A DNA stretch of 64,000 bases from Aegilops tauschii subsp. strangulata (lineage: Eukaryota; Streptophyta; Magnoliopsida; Poales; Poaceae), in assembly GCF_002575655.3 (NCBI RefSeq), contig NC_053037.3, positions 447,299,793 to 447,363,792 of the forward strand, written 5' to 3'. Under the pieces are notes generated by a model that was not told the origin of the DNA, made no database searches, and saw only the letters and a program-made list of their open reading frames with translations. The number at the start of each line of letters is the position of its first letter. The stretch's first letter is position 1. This document shows, in pieces, positions 1 to 10,772 of this stretch. Made by a program: the position numbers and the translations under genes.

Positions 1-2397
1 GGGTCAGCACATGGAATATGCTGGCAAAGTAACATAGTAAAGCAATGAACAAATGAATACTATCACTACATGCATATATGGCTGGTGGAGGCTGTAATGG
101 TTAATATGTTTTGCGAAAAGCCAATTTTTTCCTACAACAAAGGAATAAATTTTATTTAACTATCATGGTGGTTGAACAACACTGAGAATGGTACCCCCCA
201 TCTCAATCCCAATTAAGGAAAATAATCATCAACCCAACAGTTTAATTTTAGAGTGATGAGATACAATAGGATAGTCCAAGTACTAGATACTCAAGATGTC
301 CATAACCGGGGACACGGCTAACCATGATTAGATTGTACACTCTGCAGAGGTTTGCGCACTTTTCCCCACAAGACTCGATCTCCTCCGTTAGATTTCTCGC
401 ACTACATGGTGTTTGAGAAACGGATGACCGAGACACAGTCTTTCAGAAACATTAACTCTTTACTCCGGGTGGACAGGTACACCTACTTTCCCCTACATCT
501 GCTAGTCCACCTCTTCAAGAGGTCATGTAGCATACTCAACTATGCCAGAGCCCATAATGGCTTGTGGCTGCAGACGGAAGTTTCTAGCATGAAATATCTC
601 ACGATCCCTTTGAGCCTGGGTGGCGGACCGTAGGAGGATCACACGGTATATCCCCGGGTCTCCTAGGACAATACTGGATTCCCCAGGTGCCCAAAACAAG
701 CAATCCACCCAGATGTGTATTAAAGTTGCCACCTTAAGTTGAACCATTAATTAACAATCTCACATTTGTCATGGATACACTCAAACCCAAACCACGTCTA
801 CGAGCATAGCATAGCAAATAAGCATACGTAGAAGTAACTCCCAAGGGTTTGATAATAAACAGGGCAATAGGTTCTACCTCATCAACTACTTCCCAATACC
901 CACAAGTTAATCACATCCTAATCATGCAGTGCTTGAGGATTGGAACTAATGCATAAAAACTGGGTATGAAAAGAGTATGATCAATGTGTTACTTGCCTTG
1001 CTGACGATCTGCAAAACCTAGAGACTCGTAGTAACACGCTTCGCACTCCGAGAATTCTATCGCAAACAAACAATAGCATACATAAGAAATCAATCAAATA
1101 TGCACCGGTAAATCTCAAATAAGAAGATCTAACCAGAAATTTCAACTGAAGAACTCCGGTTTGAAAAAAGAATCAAATCAAACGGAGCAACGAAACTCAA
1201 ACTGCGGAAGAAACAAGATCCGATTACTAATCTGGACTAAAGTCAAATTTTAGAGTACCAAAATCTTGTTCAAGTTTATTAAACAGAAGGAGGGCTTTGA
1301 GATGAAGATCTAGGCGCTTGAATCGCCTGATTCCGATAAACGAGCGAAAAGATAAACTAAAACGAAAATCGGGTCACAAATCGCGATCGAAAATAATCGT
1401 GAAAAACCCTTGAAAAAGAAAAACTGACGAACAGGCTAACGAACGAACGTTCGCTGTCTGTAACTAACAGGTGAACGGCGTTCGTTAAAATCGAACTTAC
1501 GGACGAACGTTCGCAATTTAACCGAACCGATCTATTTTTAAAGAAAACAGATCTAGGGTTTCTAAAAAAACCGAACTAACCAAAAAAAAAACGACGGTTA
1601 ACTCGCGAAAACCGGCGGCGGCGGCGGCTACCTCGGCTGCGGGATCCGGCGGGGCGGGGCAGCGGCTCCGGGTGGCAACGGCGAGTGGCGGCGCGGCGGC
1701 GCGGGCGACGGCGGCGTGCGGCAGTGGCGGCGCCTAGTGGCGGCGGCGGCTCGTGGATCGAGGCGGCGACGCGGGCTGGCGGCTAGGGTTCGGGAGGCGC
1801 GGCGCGGCGGCTGGTGGGCTGTGGGGTCTCGGGCCCCCGGCATATAAAGAGGCCGGCCGGGTTGGTGTCGAGGTCGGACACGACCCGGTAAGGCGGTTGC
1901 ACTTTTTTTTAAATATTCCAACACGTAGAAAAATGAAGAAAATAAATACTAAACAGACTCCAAAAATCCTGAAATAAAATTTCCGCGTCCTCTAAAAATC
2001 TACCGGACAAGGTGGACATTTATTTAGGACTCTAATGCAATTTTGAAAAACGCATATTTTTCCTAATTCAAATAAAATAGCAATAAAATCCAAATAAAAT
2101 GTTTATTTGTTTTTAATATTTTTCCTCCAATATTTCATTATTTTGGGGAAGTAATATTATCCCCTCTCATATATTTTGATATGAAATATTTTCGGAGAGA
2201 AAAATAATTAAAACAAATGACCCTTGTTTCAATATTTGATAAAATTCAAATATGAAAACGATGAAATCCCCAACTCTCTCCGTGGGTCCTTGAGTTGCTT
2301 AGACTTTCTAGGATCGCAAAGAAAATATGCAAATGAAATATGATATGCATGAATGATCTATGTATAACATTCCAAATTGAAAATTTGGGATGTTACA
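1..2397 (-). mobile_element. Partial LTR of Ty3 family B, minus strand
   Basis: This is the reverse complement of the LTR seen at 35978-38621 and 47720-50462. The minus strand begins TGTAACATCCC at 2397, and the cluster of GAACGTTCGT-like palindromes (1440-1515) and the GC-rich core (1610-1860) follow in the expected order. A TATA-like box (minus strand, near 1839-1850) precedes the presumed transcription start. The window edge cuts the LTR about 300 bases before its end, so I cannot say whether it is a solo LTR or the end of a longer element lying to the left. It interrupts the Copia gag that resumes at 2398. It is visibly more diverged from the two other B LTRs than they are from each other. 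Confidence 0.85.
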
Positions 2398-3691
2398 CCT
2401 AGCAAGTCATCTTCATCACTATTGAAATCAACATACTCGGGGTGTGATACCTTTGGACCTTTGGCCATGAAGCATCTTCCAATTCCTTCATTTGGTGTGT
2501 CAAATATGTCGTAGGAGTTGGTTGACACAAGTGCTAGACCGGCAACACCTTCATCTTGAGTATATTCGGAGTCGGAGTGATAACTTCTTTCGGAGTGATG
2601 GTCGGAGTCGGAGCCGGATACCCATTCACCAACATGAGCTTGATGTTTTGTCTTTGTGTAGCTCCTAGATGACTTGACCTTCCTCTCCGAATCCTTGCTT
2701 CTCCGAGAGGGTCTTCATTCATAATGATCATCTCTACTCCTTCTCTCTCTTGGTGGTGATTCTTCTCTCCTACTCCTTCTTTTGGGAGAATCTTCTCTTC
2801 TTTTGTAGGGAGCCGTACACTCATTGGAATAGTGTCCGGGTCTTCCACAATTGTAGCAATTACGCTCACGACTAGAAGATCTTTTATCATTGTAGGACCT
2901 TGACTTGGAGCTTCTTTCCTTGCTTCTACTCTTGTAGAATTTGTTGAAGTTCTTCAGCATTAGACTCAATTCTTCATTGAAGGTTTGCTTCTCACTTGAT
3001 GATGTGGGGGCTTCACATGAGGCTTTGTAAGCACCACTTGACTTGTTGTGGAGCTCTTCCTTATCCTTAAGTGTCATCTCATGAGCAACAATTCTTCCAA
3101 TGACTTCCATTGGCTTGAGATCTTTGTAGTTGGGCATCATTTGGATCAATGTGCACACGGTATCATATTTTCCATCCAAGGCTCTTAGGATCTTCTTGAT
3201 GATGAATCTATCGGTCATCTCTTCACTTCCTAAGCCGACAACCTCATTTGTGATGAGAGCAAGCCTAGAGTACATTTCAGCGACACCTTCACCATCCTTC
3301 ATTTTGAACTTGTCAAGTTGACTTTGAAGCACATCCACTTTTGGATTCCTTGACGGAGTCCGTACCTTCGTGCATATCAATCAAAGTATCCCAAATTTCC
3401 TTTGCATTCTCAAGACGGCTAATTTTGTTGAATTCTTTGGGGCACAAGCCGTTGAAGAGAATATCACAAGCTTGAGCATTGTATTGCAGCATCTTCAACT
3501 CTTCCGCGGTAGCTTCACGGTTCGGTTTCTCTCCCATCAAAGAATTCACCTTGCAAGCCAATACACACAATAGCCCAAACGGCGGGGTTATGTCCAAAAA
3601 TATGCATTTTCATCTTATGCTTCCAACTAGCAAAATTAGTACCATCAAAGTAAGGACCTCTATGGTGGTAATTTCCCTCGCTAGACGCCAT
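2398..3691 (-). pseudogene. gag: Copia-type gag, broken and truncated
   Basis: This is a capsid/nucleocapsid gene of a Copia element. The ATG is at 3691, 72 bases inside the primer binding site. The start region carries the YFDGTNFASWK type of motif usual for Copia Gag. A CCHC zinc knuckle (CYNCGRPGHYSNEC) lies near 2820-2861, followed by an Arg/Ser-rich stretch and an acidic tail. The frame is broken by shifts near 3530 and 3345 and by a TGA at 2715-2717 that a single C-to-T change in an arginine codon would explain. The family B LTR cuts it off at 2397, so protease, integrase and RT would lie outside the window. The Arg/Ser-rich Gag and the LTR style suggest the SIRE lineage (Maximus-like in Triticeae); that name is from memory. 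Confidence 0.8.
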
Positions 3692-3762
3692 ACTCTCCTA
3701 GGTTGTGAAACCAAGGCTACGATCACCAAAAGCTATGGAAATCAAAGCAAATGGAGACCAAA

Positions 3763-3774
3763 GCTCTGATACCA
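3763..3774 (-). promoter_or_regulatory. Primer binding site of Copia element A
   Basis: The minus strand reads TGGTATCAGAGC, the standard plant initiator tRNA-Met complement, directly inside the end of the LTR. It fixes the orientation of element A and shows that the LTR to its right is the 5' LTR. Confidence 0.9.
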
Positions 3775-3776
3775 CT

Positions 3777-5156
3777 TATAGGATCGAAAGTATGTCTACA
3801 GGGGGGGGGGTGATTAGACTACTTGACCAAATAAAAATCTAGCCTTTTCCCAATTTTAAGTTTGGCAGATTTTAGCAACTTAGCACAACTCAAGTAATCA
3901 ACCTACACATGCAATTCTAAGAGTATAGCAGTGGAATGTAAAACAATTGCATATGAAGGTAAATGGAGGAGATTTAGGGAGCAAACACAATGTAGACACG
4001 GAGATTTTTTATCCGTGGTTCCGATAGGTGGTGCTATCGTACATCCACGTTGCTGGAGACTTCAACCCACGAAGGGTAACGGTTGCGCGAGTCCACGGAG
4101 GGCTCCACCCACGAAGGGTCCACGAAGAAGCAACCTTGTCTATCCCACCATGGCCGTCGCCCACGAAGGACTTGCCTCACTAGGGTAGATCTTCACGAAG
4201 TAGGCAATCTCCTTGCCCGTACAAACTCCTTGGTTCAACTCCACAATCTTGACGGAGGCTCCCAAGTGACACCTAGCCAATCTAGGAGACACCACTCTCC
4301 AAGAGGTAATAGATGGTGTGTTGATGATGAACTCCTTGCTCTTGTGCTTCAAATGATAGTCTCCCCAACACTCAAATCTCTTTCATAGGATTGGATTTGG
4401 TGGAAAGATGATTCGAGTGGAAAGCAACTTGGGAAGGCTAGAGATCAAGATTTATGTGGTTGGAATGAAGTATCTTGACCTCAACACAAGTGTAGGTGGT
4501 TCTCTCTCAGAAAATGTATGTTGGAAGTGTAGGCATATTCTGATGGCTCTCTCCACGAATGAAGAGTGGGTGGAGGGGTATATATAGCCTCCACACAAAA
4601 TCTAACCGTTACACACAAATCGCCAAACTCGGTGGGACCGATTCATAGAACTCGGTCAGACCGATTTAGTTCAAAATGTGAACGTTAGGATTTTCGGTGG
4701 GACCGACATGTCAACTCGGTGGGACCGATGTCATTAGGGTTAGGGCATAACGTAATCTCGGTTTGACCGATTACACAAACTCGGTGGGACCGATTTTGGT
4801 AATAGACAAACAGAGGGTTGGTCAGGCAAACTCGGTGGGACCGATTCGCTCATCTCGGTTGGACTGAAACGTTACGAAGGGGAAACAGAGAGTTTGCATT
4901 GCAATCTTGGTGGGACTGATCACTCATCTCGGTTGGACCGAAACATTACGAAGGGAAACAGAGAGATTACAATCCCATCTCGGTGAGACCAAGATACCTA
5001 TCGGTGAGACCGAAAAGACTAGGGTTTGTGGCAGTGGCTATGTCAAGTGAACTCGGTGGCGCCGGATAGATCAAATCGGTGGGGCCGAGTTTGACTTTTG
5101 GTTTGGGACATATGTGGATATGAGAAAGTAGTTGAGGGCTTTTTGGAGCATATCAC
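3777..5156 (-). mobile_element. 5' LTR of Copia element A (truncated by element C)
   Basis: The LTR lies between the PBS (3763-3774) and the insertion point of element C at 5157. On the minus strand a TATA box (CTATATATA) sits at 4587-4579 within a GC-richer stretch. A run of ten G residues follows the inner end at about 3801-3810. The outer part carries the TCGGT..ACCGA repeat cluster described separately. The outer terminus is missing: it should resume to the right of element C, but I do not see it anywhere in the window. Confidence 0.75.
4620..5095. repeat. Interspersed quasi-palindromic 15-base repeat in the Copia LTR
   Basis: The motif CTCGGTGGGACCGAT and close variants occurs about fourteen times here at irregular spacing, for example near 4627, 4653, 4715, 4781, 4830, 4929 and 5000. 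TCGGT and ACCGA are reverse complements, so each unit can fold or act as a symmetric site. It lies in the U3 side of the minus-strand LTR, upstream of its TATA box. Confidence 0.8.
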
Positions 5157-6079
5157 TATCGGCGTTCTGGGAACGGGGGTCCCCAGACTTGCCTGCCTGC
5201 GGCCCACGGCGTGGCTCTGCTGGTGGGCCCGTACTGCCCATCTTCATGAACAAGCATTCAAGACCCTCGCGAGGGGCCAAGCCTCGCGAGGCGGATGACA
5301 CAAGACCTCCTCAGGAGCGGCCTCACCAGGTTGGCTCGCGAGGGGCGGAGAGATCAAGGCAAGGCAAACCTCGCAAGGTTCTCATGACGTGAGCCATGAC
5401 GACCGAGACCAGGCGGGCGCCAGTGTGCACAGTGTCCTTGTTTCCTCGTTGGTGCTAAGGAGGCAAGCGCATGCGCGGAGTACCGAGGCGTCAAGCAAAG
5501 GTTTCCACATTAGTTCAATGAGACCAAGACCAGCAGGACGGCAAGACAGAGGTCACCATGGAGCCCAAGGCGGCGTCACCACCAGAGCCTTTGGCAGGCG
5601 AAGACTACTTTTGTCAGGATAAGCTGTACTAGTTGTCTCCCTTCAAACTGGTCGTTGTGGAATCCCTTCCCGCTCAATATTTGGGGAGAGGACCAAGGCC
5701 TCTATAAATAGGACTAGCCACCACAGTAGGAGGCAACTGAGCCTAGAACTGAGTCTAGAACTAAGCCTCAGGCATCTGATCTTGAGCCAATCCCTAGCCA
5801 CACACCGAGCACAAGAACACCTCAACCTCAGGAGGCTGTTCTTCCCCTTGTAACTTTTCATCCTCAGCCCTAGAGGCAATCCACCACCACACTGGAGTAG
5901 GGTATTACACCACAATGGTGGCCCGAACCAGTATAAATCTTGTGTTCTTTGTGTTGCGAGTTCGTTGAGTTAGCCCTTGAGATCTTAGCAAAGCTAGGAC
6001 GTGGATCGGTAGGGGGAGATCTTTGTGCGCACCCCAGAGTTCGAACCTTAAGGGTTTTGCCGGAACCCGTGATCCGACA
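5157..6079 (+). repeat. 5' LTR of element C
   Basis: The 923-base LTR starts TATCGGCGTTCTGG (canonical TG start mutated to TA) and ends CCGACA. Further copies are at 35162-35977 and 59349-60260. A TATA box (TATAAATA) is at 5703-5710. Confidence 0.9.
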
Positions 6080-6081
6080 TT

Positions 6082-6099
6082 TGGCGCGCCAGGTAGGGG
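6082..6099 (+). promoter_or_regulatory. Primer binding site of element C
   Basis: TGGCGCGCCAGGTAGGGG follows the 5' LTR after two bases. It shares the TGGCGC start with the PBS of elements E and F but differs in its second half, so a different or mutated tRNA primer is possible. Confidence 0.65.
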
Positions 6100-6234
6100 T
6101 GTGCCGAAGCTTCCCTTCCGTCGCTCCGCATCCCGTCGCTTCATCGTCTCCATGGCGGACACACGCCGCGCTCACCCGCCGCCAATGCGGAAGGATGCCG
6201 CCGAAAAGAATGGAATGCTGCTTCGCTCTGCTGG

Positions 6235-8677
6235 ATGCGTCGGATCCCATATAAGAAGCTCGCTCCCGCTACTACTTCCTTGATTCCCGGGAAAGAAGGA
6301 AGACCGAGGGTAACTAACTGCCGAGCGCCGGGCTGCCCTCGCCACCCGCGTTGCTCAGACGGCTCCCGTCGGCGGGCCACCCCGTCGTTCTCTGTCACCT
6401 TCCGCCAACGCCGCCACCGGCCCTGCAGGGAACGAGCAGCAAGCATCCTCGCTGCACCCCTCGGTGGGGCGGGACGCTGCACCGCCACTCCATCGCTGAC
6501 CCCGGCTGGTTCGTCATCCCACGCTCGTCGCGCTCCCGTGGACGCGCAGGCCGCTCTATGCATGGCACGCGAGCTCCTGCGCTACCGCCCCGTCGACAAC
6601 CTCTACGAGGACTGGCTCGACCGCATCACCGAGCTTGTCAGCGCCGCAGGGGGCTCCCCTGCGCCGTCCCTCTCGCTGCCTCGCCCTCCACCAGCTGCGG
6701 ACGGCGTGGCCCATGGAGTGCCTCCACCACCTCTGCCCCAAGACGGCGCCCTGGCGCCAAGGTGCACGGCCCCACGGTGCGACCTGCCGCGTCCGGCGCC
6801 CGCGCAAGAAGAGAGAAGCTGCCAAGAAGTCCCTCGCCCGCAAGAGAACGCTCCACCGCTTCCCGCACCACCACGCCAGGATTGCTTGCTGCGGCAGGGC
6901 CCTGCGCCGCTTGCCGTGGTGGCACGCGGGCGCCAAGACCAAGCTCCACCTCCAAGACGGGCCCCGGTGACTACGGCCGGCTGCCGCGCCTTCACCCCCG
7001 AGCTGCGTAGCATTGCCTGGCCGGGCAAGTTCAAGCCGGACCTGCCTCCGCGCTACGACGACACTCCCGACCCCACGGAGTTCCTGCAGCTCTATGAGCT
7101 GAGCATCGAGGCGGCCAACGGCGACGAGAGAGTCATGGCGAACTGGTTCCCCATGGCTCTCAAAGATGGTGCCCGCTCCTGGCTCCTCAACCTGCCTCCA
7201 AGCTCGATCTCCTCCTGGGACGAGATGCGCAACCGCTTCGTTGCCAACTTCCAGGGCACTCACGACCGCCCTCCGGCCGCGGGTGACCTACGTCGCGTCA
7301 AGCAACAACTAGGAGAGACCGTCCACAAGTACATCCAGCGCTTCAACAATGTTCGCCTCAAGATCCCCAAGGTGACGAACAAGGCCATCATCTCCGTGTT
7401 CTCTGATGGCGTTCGCGATGTCAAGATGAAGGAGGAGCTCGCCATCCACGAGGAGCTGTGCACGTCTCTGGAGCTGTTCAACCAGGCGACCAAGTGCGCA
7501 AGAGCTGAGGAGGGGCGCCTCTCCCTCCTCGAGCTCCCGGCTGCGGACCCGGAAGAGAAGAAAGCCAAGGCCAAGGACGTGAAGCGCAAGGGAGCAGCCG
7601 TGCTCGCGGCGGAGCCGGACACCAAGCGCGGCAGGGACCATCCTGAGTCATCCAAGAGCAGCCGACCATTCTGCGCCTTCTATAACCTGCATAGCCACAA
7701 CACCAGCGACTGCCAAGAGCTCAAAGCCATTCGAGAAGGACGCTTTGGTCGACGCCCCGAGCGCAATGACCGGGGCTATGGCCGAGGAGGAGGACGTGGT
7801 GGCGGATGCTGGGATGACCGTGGCCTGCGCCAGGAGTGGCGCGACCGGCCTCGTGAGGACCGCTCGAAGGATCAGCCTCGCGAGGGCGCCTGGAGGGACC
7901 AGCCTCGTGAGGATCGTCCTCAGGGCAACGCTGGTCTTCCTCCACTACCGCCACCACCAAGAAGGAATGACGACCACCATCAAGATGAGGGGGCTGGGGG
8001 CTTCCAGGAGCCGCGTGCTATCGCCTGCATCTTGGGCGGAGCTCAGGCCCCAGCCTCGCAGCGTATCTTCAAACAGTTTGCTCATGAAGTGAATGCAGTC
8101 CTCCCCAAGCTCGAGGCCACGCGCCCGCTTAGATGGTCCAAGTGAGCCATCACGTTCAGTTCGGCAGATCAGCTCAAGTGCGCGGCTACCGCTGGCGCCC
8201 TCCCGATGCTTTGTTCACCAGTCATCACCAACGTGCAAGTCACCAAGACCCTCATCGACGGCGGCGCAGGGCTCAACGTCCTGCCCATCGACACGTTTGA
8301 CAACCTTCAAGTGCCCTACGACCAGCTTCAGCCCACCAAGCCTTTCTCAGGAGTGACCGACGGCTCCACTACCCCGATCGGGCAGGTCCGCCTCCTAGTC
8401 ACCTTCGGAGAACGCAACAACTACCGCACCGAGCTCATCGACTTCGACGTCGCGCATATCCGTTTGCCATACAATGCCATCCTCGGGTATCCAGCCCTGG
8501 CCAAGTTCATGGCGGTGACCCATCACGGCTACAACGTCCTCAAGATGCTAGGAAGCGGCGGAATCATCACAGTCCCGTGCGAAGAAAGAGACGCGGTGTG
8601 CTCCCTCGAGCGTGCCTTCCAAGCTGCAGCAATCGACGACCCCGACAGCAAGGGCGAGTGCCCTCCTGAGGCCACCC
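6235..8677 (+). pseudogene. gag: gag-protease of element C (Tat-like), one in-frame stop
   Basis: The long frame from 6235 encodes a proline-rich N-terminus, then the conserved Gag core (about 6985-7510, with RYDDTPDPTEFLQLY and GARSWLLNLPP), a basic region, a Cys/His cluster (CAFYNLHSHNTSDC, near 7672-7713) and an Arg/Gly-rich tail. A TGA at 8143-8145 is the only stop before the protease domain, which stays in the same frame. The protease carries the active-site motif DGGAGLNVL near 8260 and the flap/core motif ILGYPALAKF near 8480. The frame is cut at 8677 by element D and resumes after the target duplication at 18950. The start at 6235 is the first long option; the native ATG may differ because the N-terminal 200 residues are low complexity. 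Confidence 0.8.
8673..8677 (+). other. Target-site duplication of D, left copy
   Basis: CACCC here matches CACCC at 18945-18949. The pair brackets element D exactly and lies inside the protease frame of element C. Confidence 0.9.
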
Positions 8678-10772
8678 TGTAACGCCCCAAGACCGACGCT
8701 TCAGAAGACTTCCATATTTTCGTGATCACCGTGGGTTTCTTTTGTGCTTGCTCTTTTATTTTTTGCATTGCATCATGTCATCATGCCATCACGTCATTAA
8801 TCTTTGCATCAAAACTCAACTAAATAAATTGCATGGATCTCCGATCCATTTAAATCGAGGGAATTCACATGGTGATTTCTCTTTATAATATATCCTCCTA
8901 ATATTTATGGAGCTATTATAAATATTCCATTAATTGGAGTTCACCTTAACACACGTGCAAAATTAATCCTATGCCTTTTCTGCTTTGAGTCGATCTCTCT
9001 AACTTTGCCAACAATTCTTTCTCCATTTATTGTGGCTCCTCTAAAATTCTCAACATTTTTGGGCCTTCCAAACCTCCTCTTCCTATTCACCCATTTGAAT
9101 TAAATTCAAATGTTTTTGAATCTAAACCTTGCATCCATGCCCACCCCTATTTTCTTGGATTAAACTCATTTTTCCGAGTCTGAGAAAATTATCCGCGTGC
9201 CCAACTTCTTCCCGTAACCTCTCTTTCTTTTCTTTTCTTATTGCTGTTTTGTTTTTTTTTCTTTAGAGTGTGAGAGAGGAGAGAGTCCAGCAGCCAGCCG
9301 CTCCATTTGGCCCAAGGCCCATTTGCACCGAGGCCCAGCCCGCGCTCTCTCTAACCCTAGCCGCCAGAGACCGAGCCCATCTCTCCCTCTCGTCCTCCCA
9401 CAGCGCCGCCAGCCTCCCCTGTCTCATCCTCCCGATCCCCTCACCCTCTTCCTCTCGTCCTCTCCCTTGCACCGGCCGCCCGCAGCAACCTCCTCCCTCT
9501 CGCCCCCTCGCAGCCTCCCGCCGACGCCCTCTCGCCATCACCACAGCACCTCGTCTCCCTCCTCGAGCCAGAGAGGAGCCCCGCACCCGTTTCCCCAGCG
9601 CCGACCTCCTCCTCGCTCCCATGGCATCGCCGCCCGTCAAGCTCCACCGCCGGCGCCCCGAGCCCTCCGCTCCGCCGTGCCTCCTCCCCTCTGCAGGCCC
9701 CCTCTCATGGCGCCGCCTTGCCTCCATGGCCGCCGCGCCTCCCTCTACAGCACCAGGCCGCGGCCACCTCTCCTCGCCATGGCCGTGGCGAGCTTCCTCC
9801 TGCCGCCACTGGAGGCCAACTCCGGCGCCCCTGCCTTGCGTCGCCCTCTGCTTCCGTCGACGCTGCCTCTCCTCCTGCTTCTCCTCGTCGCCACCGACCG
9901 CGGCTCCGCCTCCCCTCTGTTCCCTCCTACCCGTGCTCCTCGTCCGGCCCCGCCGTCCAGCCGCGCCGCGCCCTCAAGCGCCTCGCCTCGCTGCTGCCTC
10001 CCCGCCACCCCGCAGCATCTCGTCTTCCGTTGCCGTGGGATTTCCATCAAGTTCGGCTACAGCACAAGGATATGTACAACTACGCGTAGTCGCCGAGTAC
10101 GATTACTCACGGGACCCGTCAAGTTCATCTACGTGCGTGCACGACTACACATCCGGGATGCGTCCAATACCTCTACGGAAGTAGGGGTTCAGGATCACTT
10201 CTTGATCATTGCTAGATCACGACCGTTCCGTTGCTTCTCTTCTCGCTCTTATTTGCGTATGTTAGCCACCATATATGCTAGTGCTTGCTGCAGCTCCACC
10301 TCATTACCCCATCCTTTCCTTTAAGCTTAAATAGTCTTGATCTCGCGGGTGTGAGATTGCTGAGTCCTCGTGACTCACAGATACTTCCAAAATAGTTGCA
10401 GGTGCCGATGAGACCAGTGCAGGTGACGTAACTGAGCTCAAGTGGGAGCTCGACGAAGATCTTGTTCGTTGTGTTGTTTCTTTTCATTTTGATCAGTAGT
10501 GGAGCCCAGTTGGGACGAACAGGGATCTGGCAGTTGGGTTGTCTTCTTTTCTTTTGGTTCCGTAGTCGGACCTATGTGTGTATCTCTGAATGATGTATGT
10601 TTTATTTATGTATTGTGTGAAGTGGCGATTGTAAGCCAACTCTTTATCCCATTCTTGTTCATTACATGGGATTGTGTGAAGATGACCCTTCTTGCGACGA
10701 AACCACAATGCGGTTATGCCTCTAAGTCGTGCCTCGACACGTGGGAGATATAGCCGCATCGTGGGCGTTACA
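8678..10772 (+). repeat. 5' LTR of element D, internally deleted
   Basis: It starts TGTAACGCCCCAAGACC and ends GGGCGTTACA. It is collinear with the 3' LTR except that about 2.1 kb is missing at about 10178, corresponding to 16227-18350 of the other LTR. The first 1.5 kb carries a CT-rich, GC-rich core (9270-10050) that produces long proline/arginine/serine pseudo-frames. Confidence 0.9.

Noticed and set aside
4620..5095. CRISPR-like or satellite array
   Set aside because: Spacing is irregular and the units vary; they belong to the U3 of a retrotransposon LTR.
6556..7263. Long minus-strand frames opposite gag of C
   Set aside because: Shadow frames of a GC-rich coding region; the plus strand carries recognisable Gag motifs.
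9270..10324. Long overlapping Pro/Ser/Arg-rich frames in the LTR of D (also 15318-16412)
   Set aside because: They arise in several frames and both strands of a GC- and CT-rich LTR core, with no domain and no codon signature; the paired LTRs differ by frameshifts.
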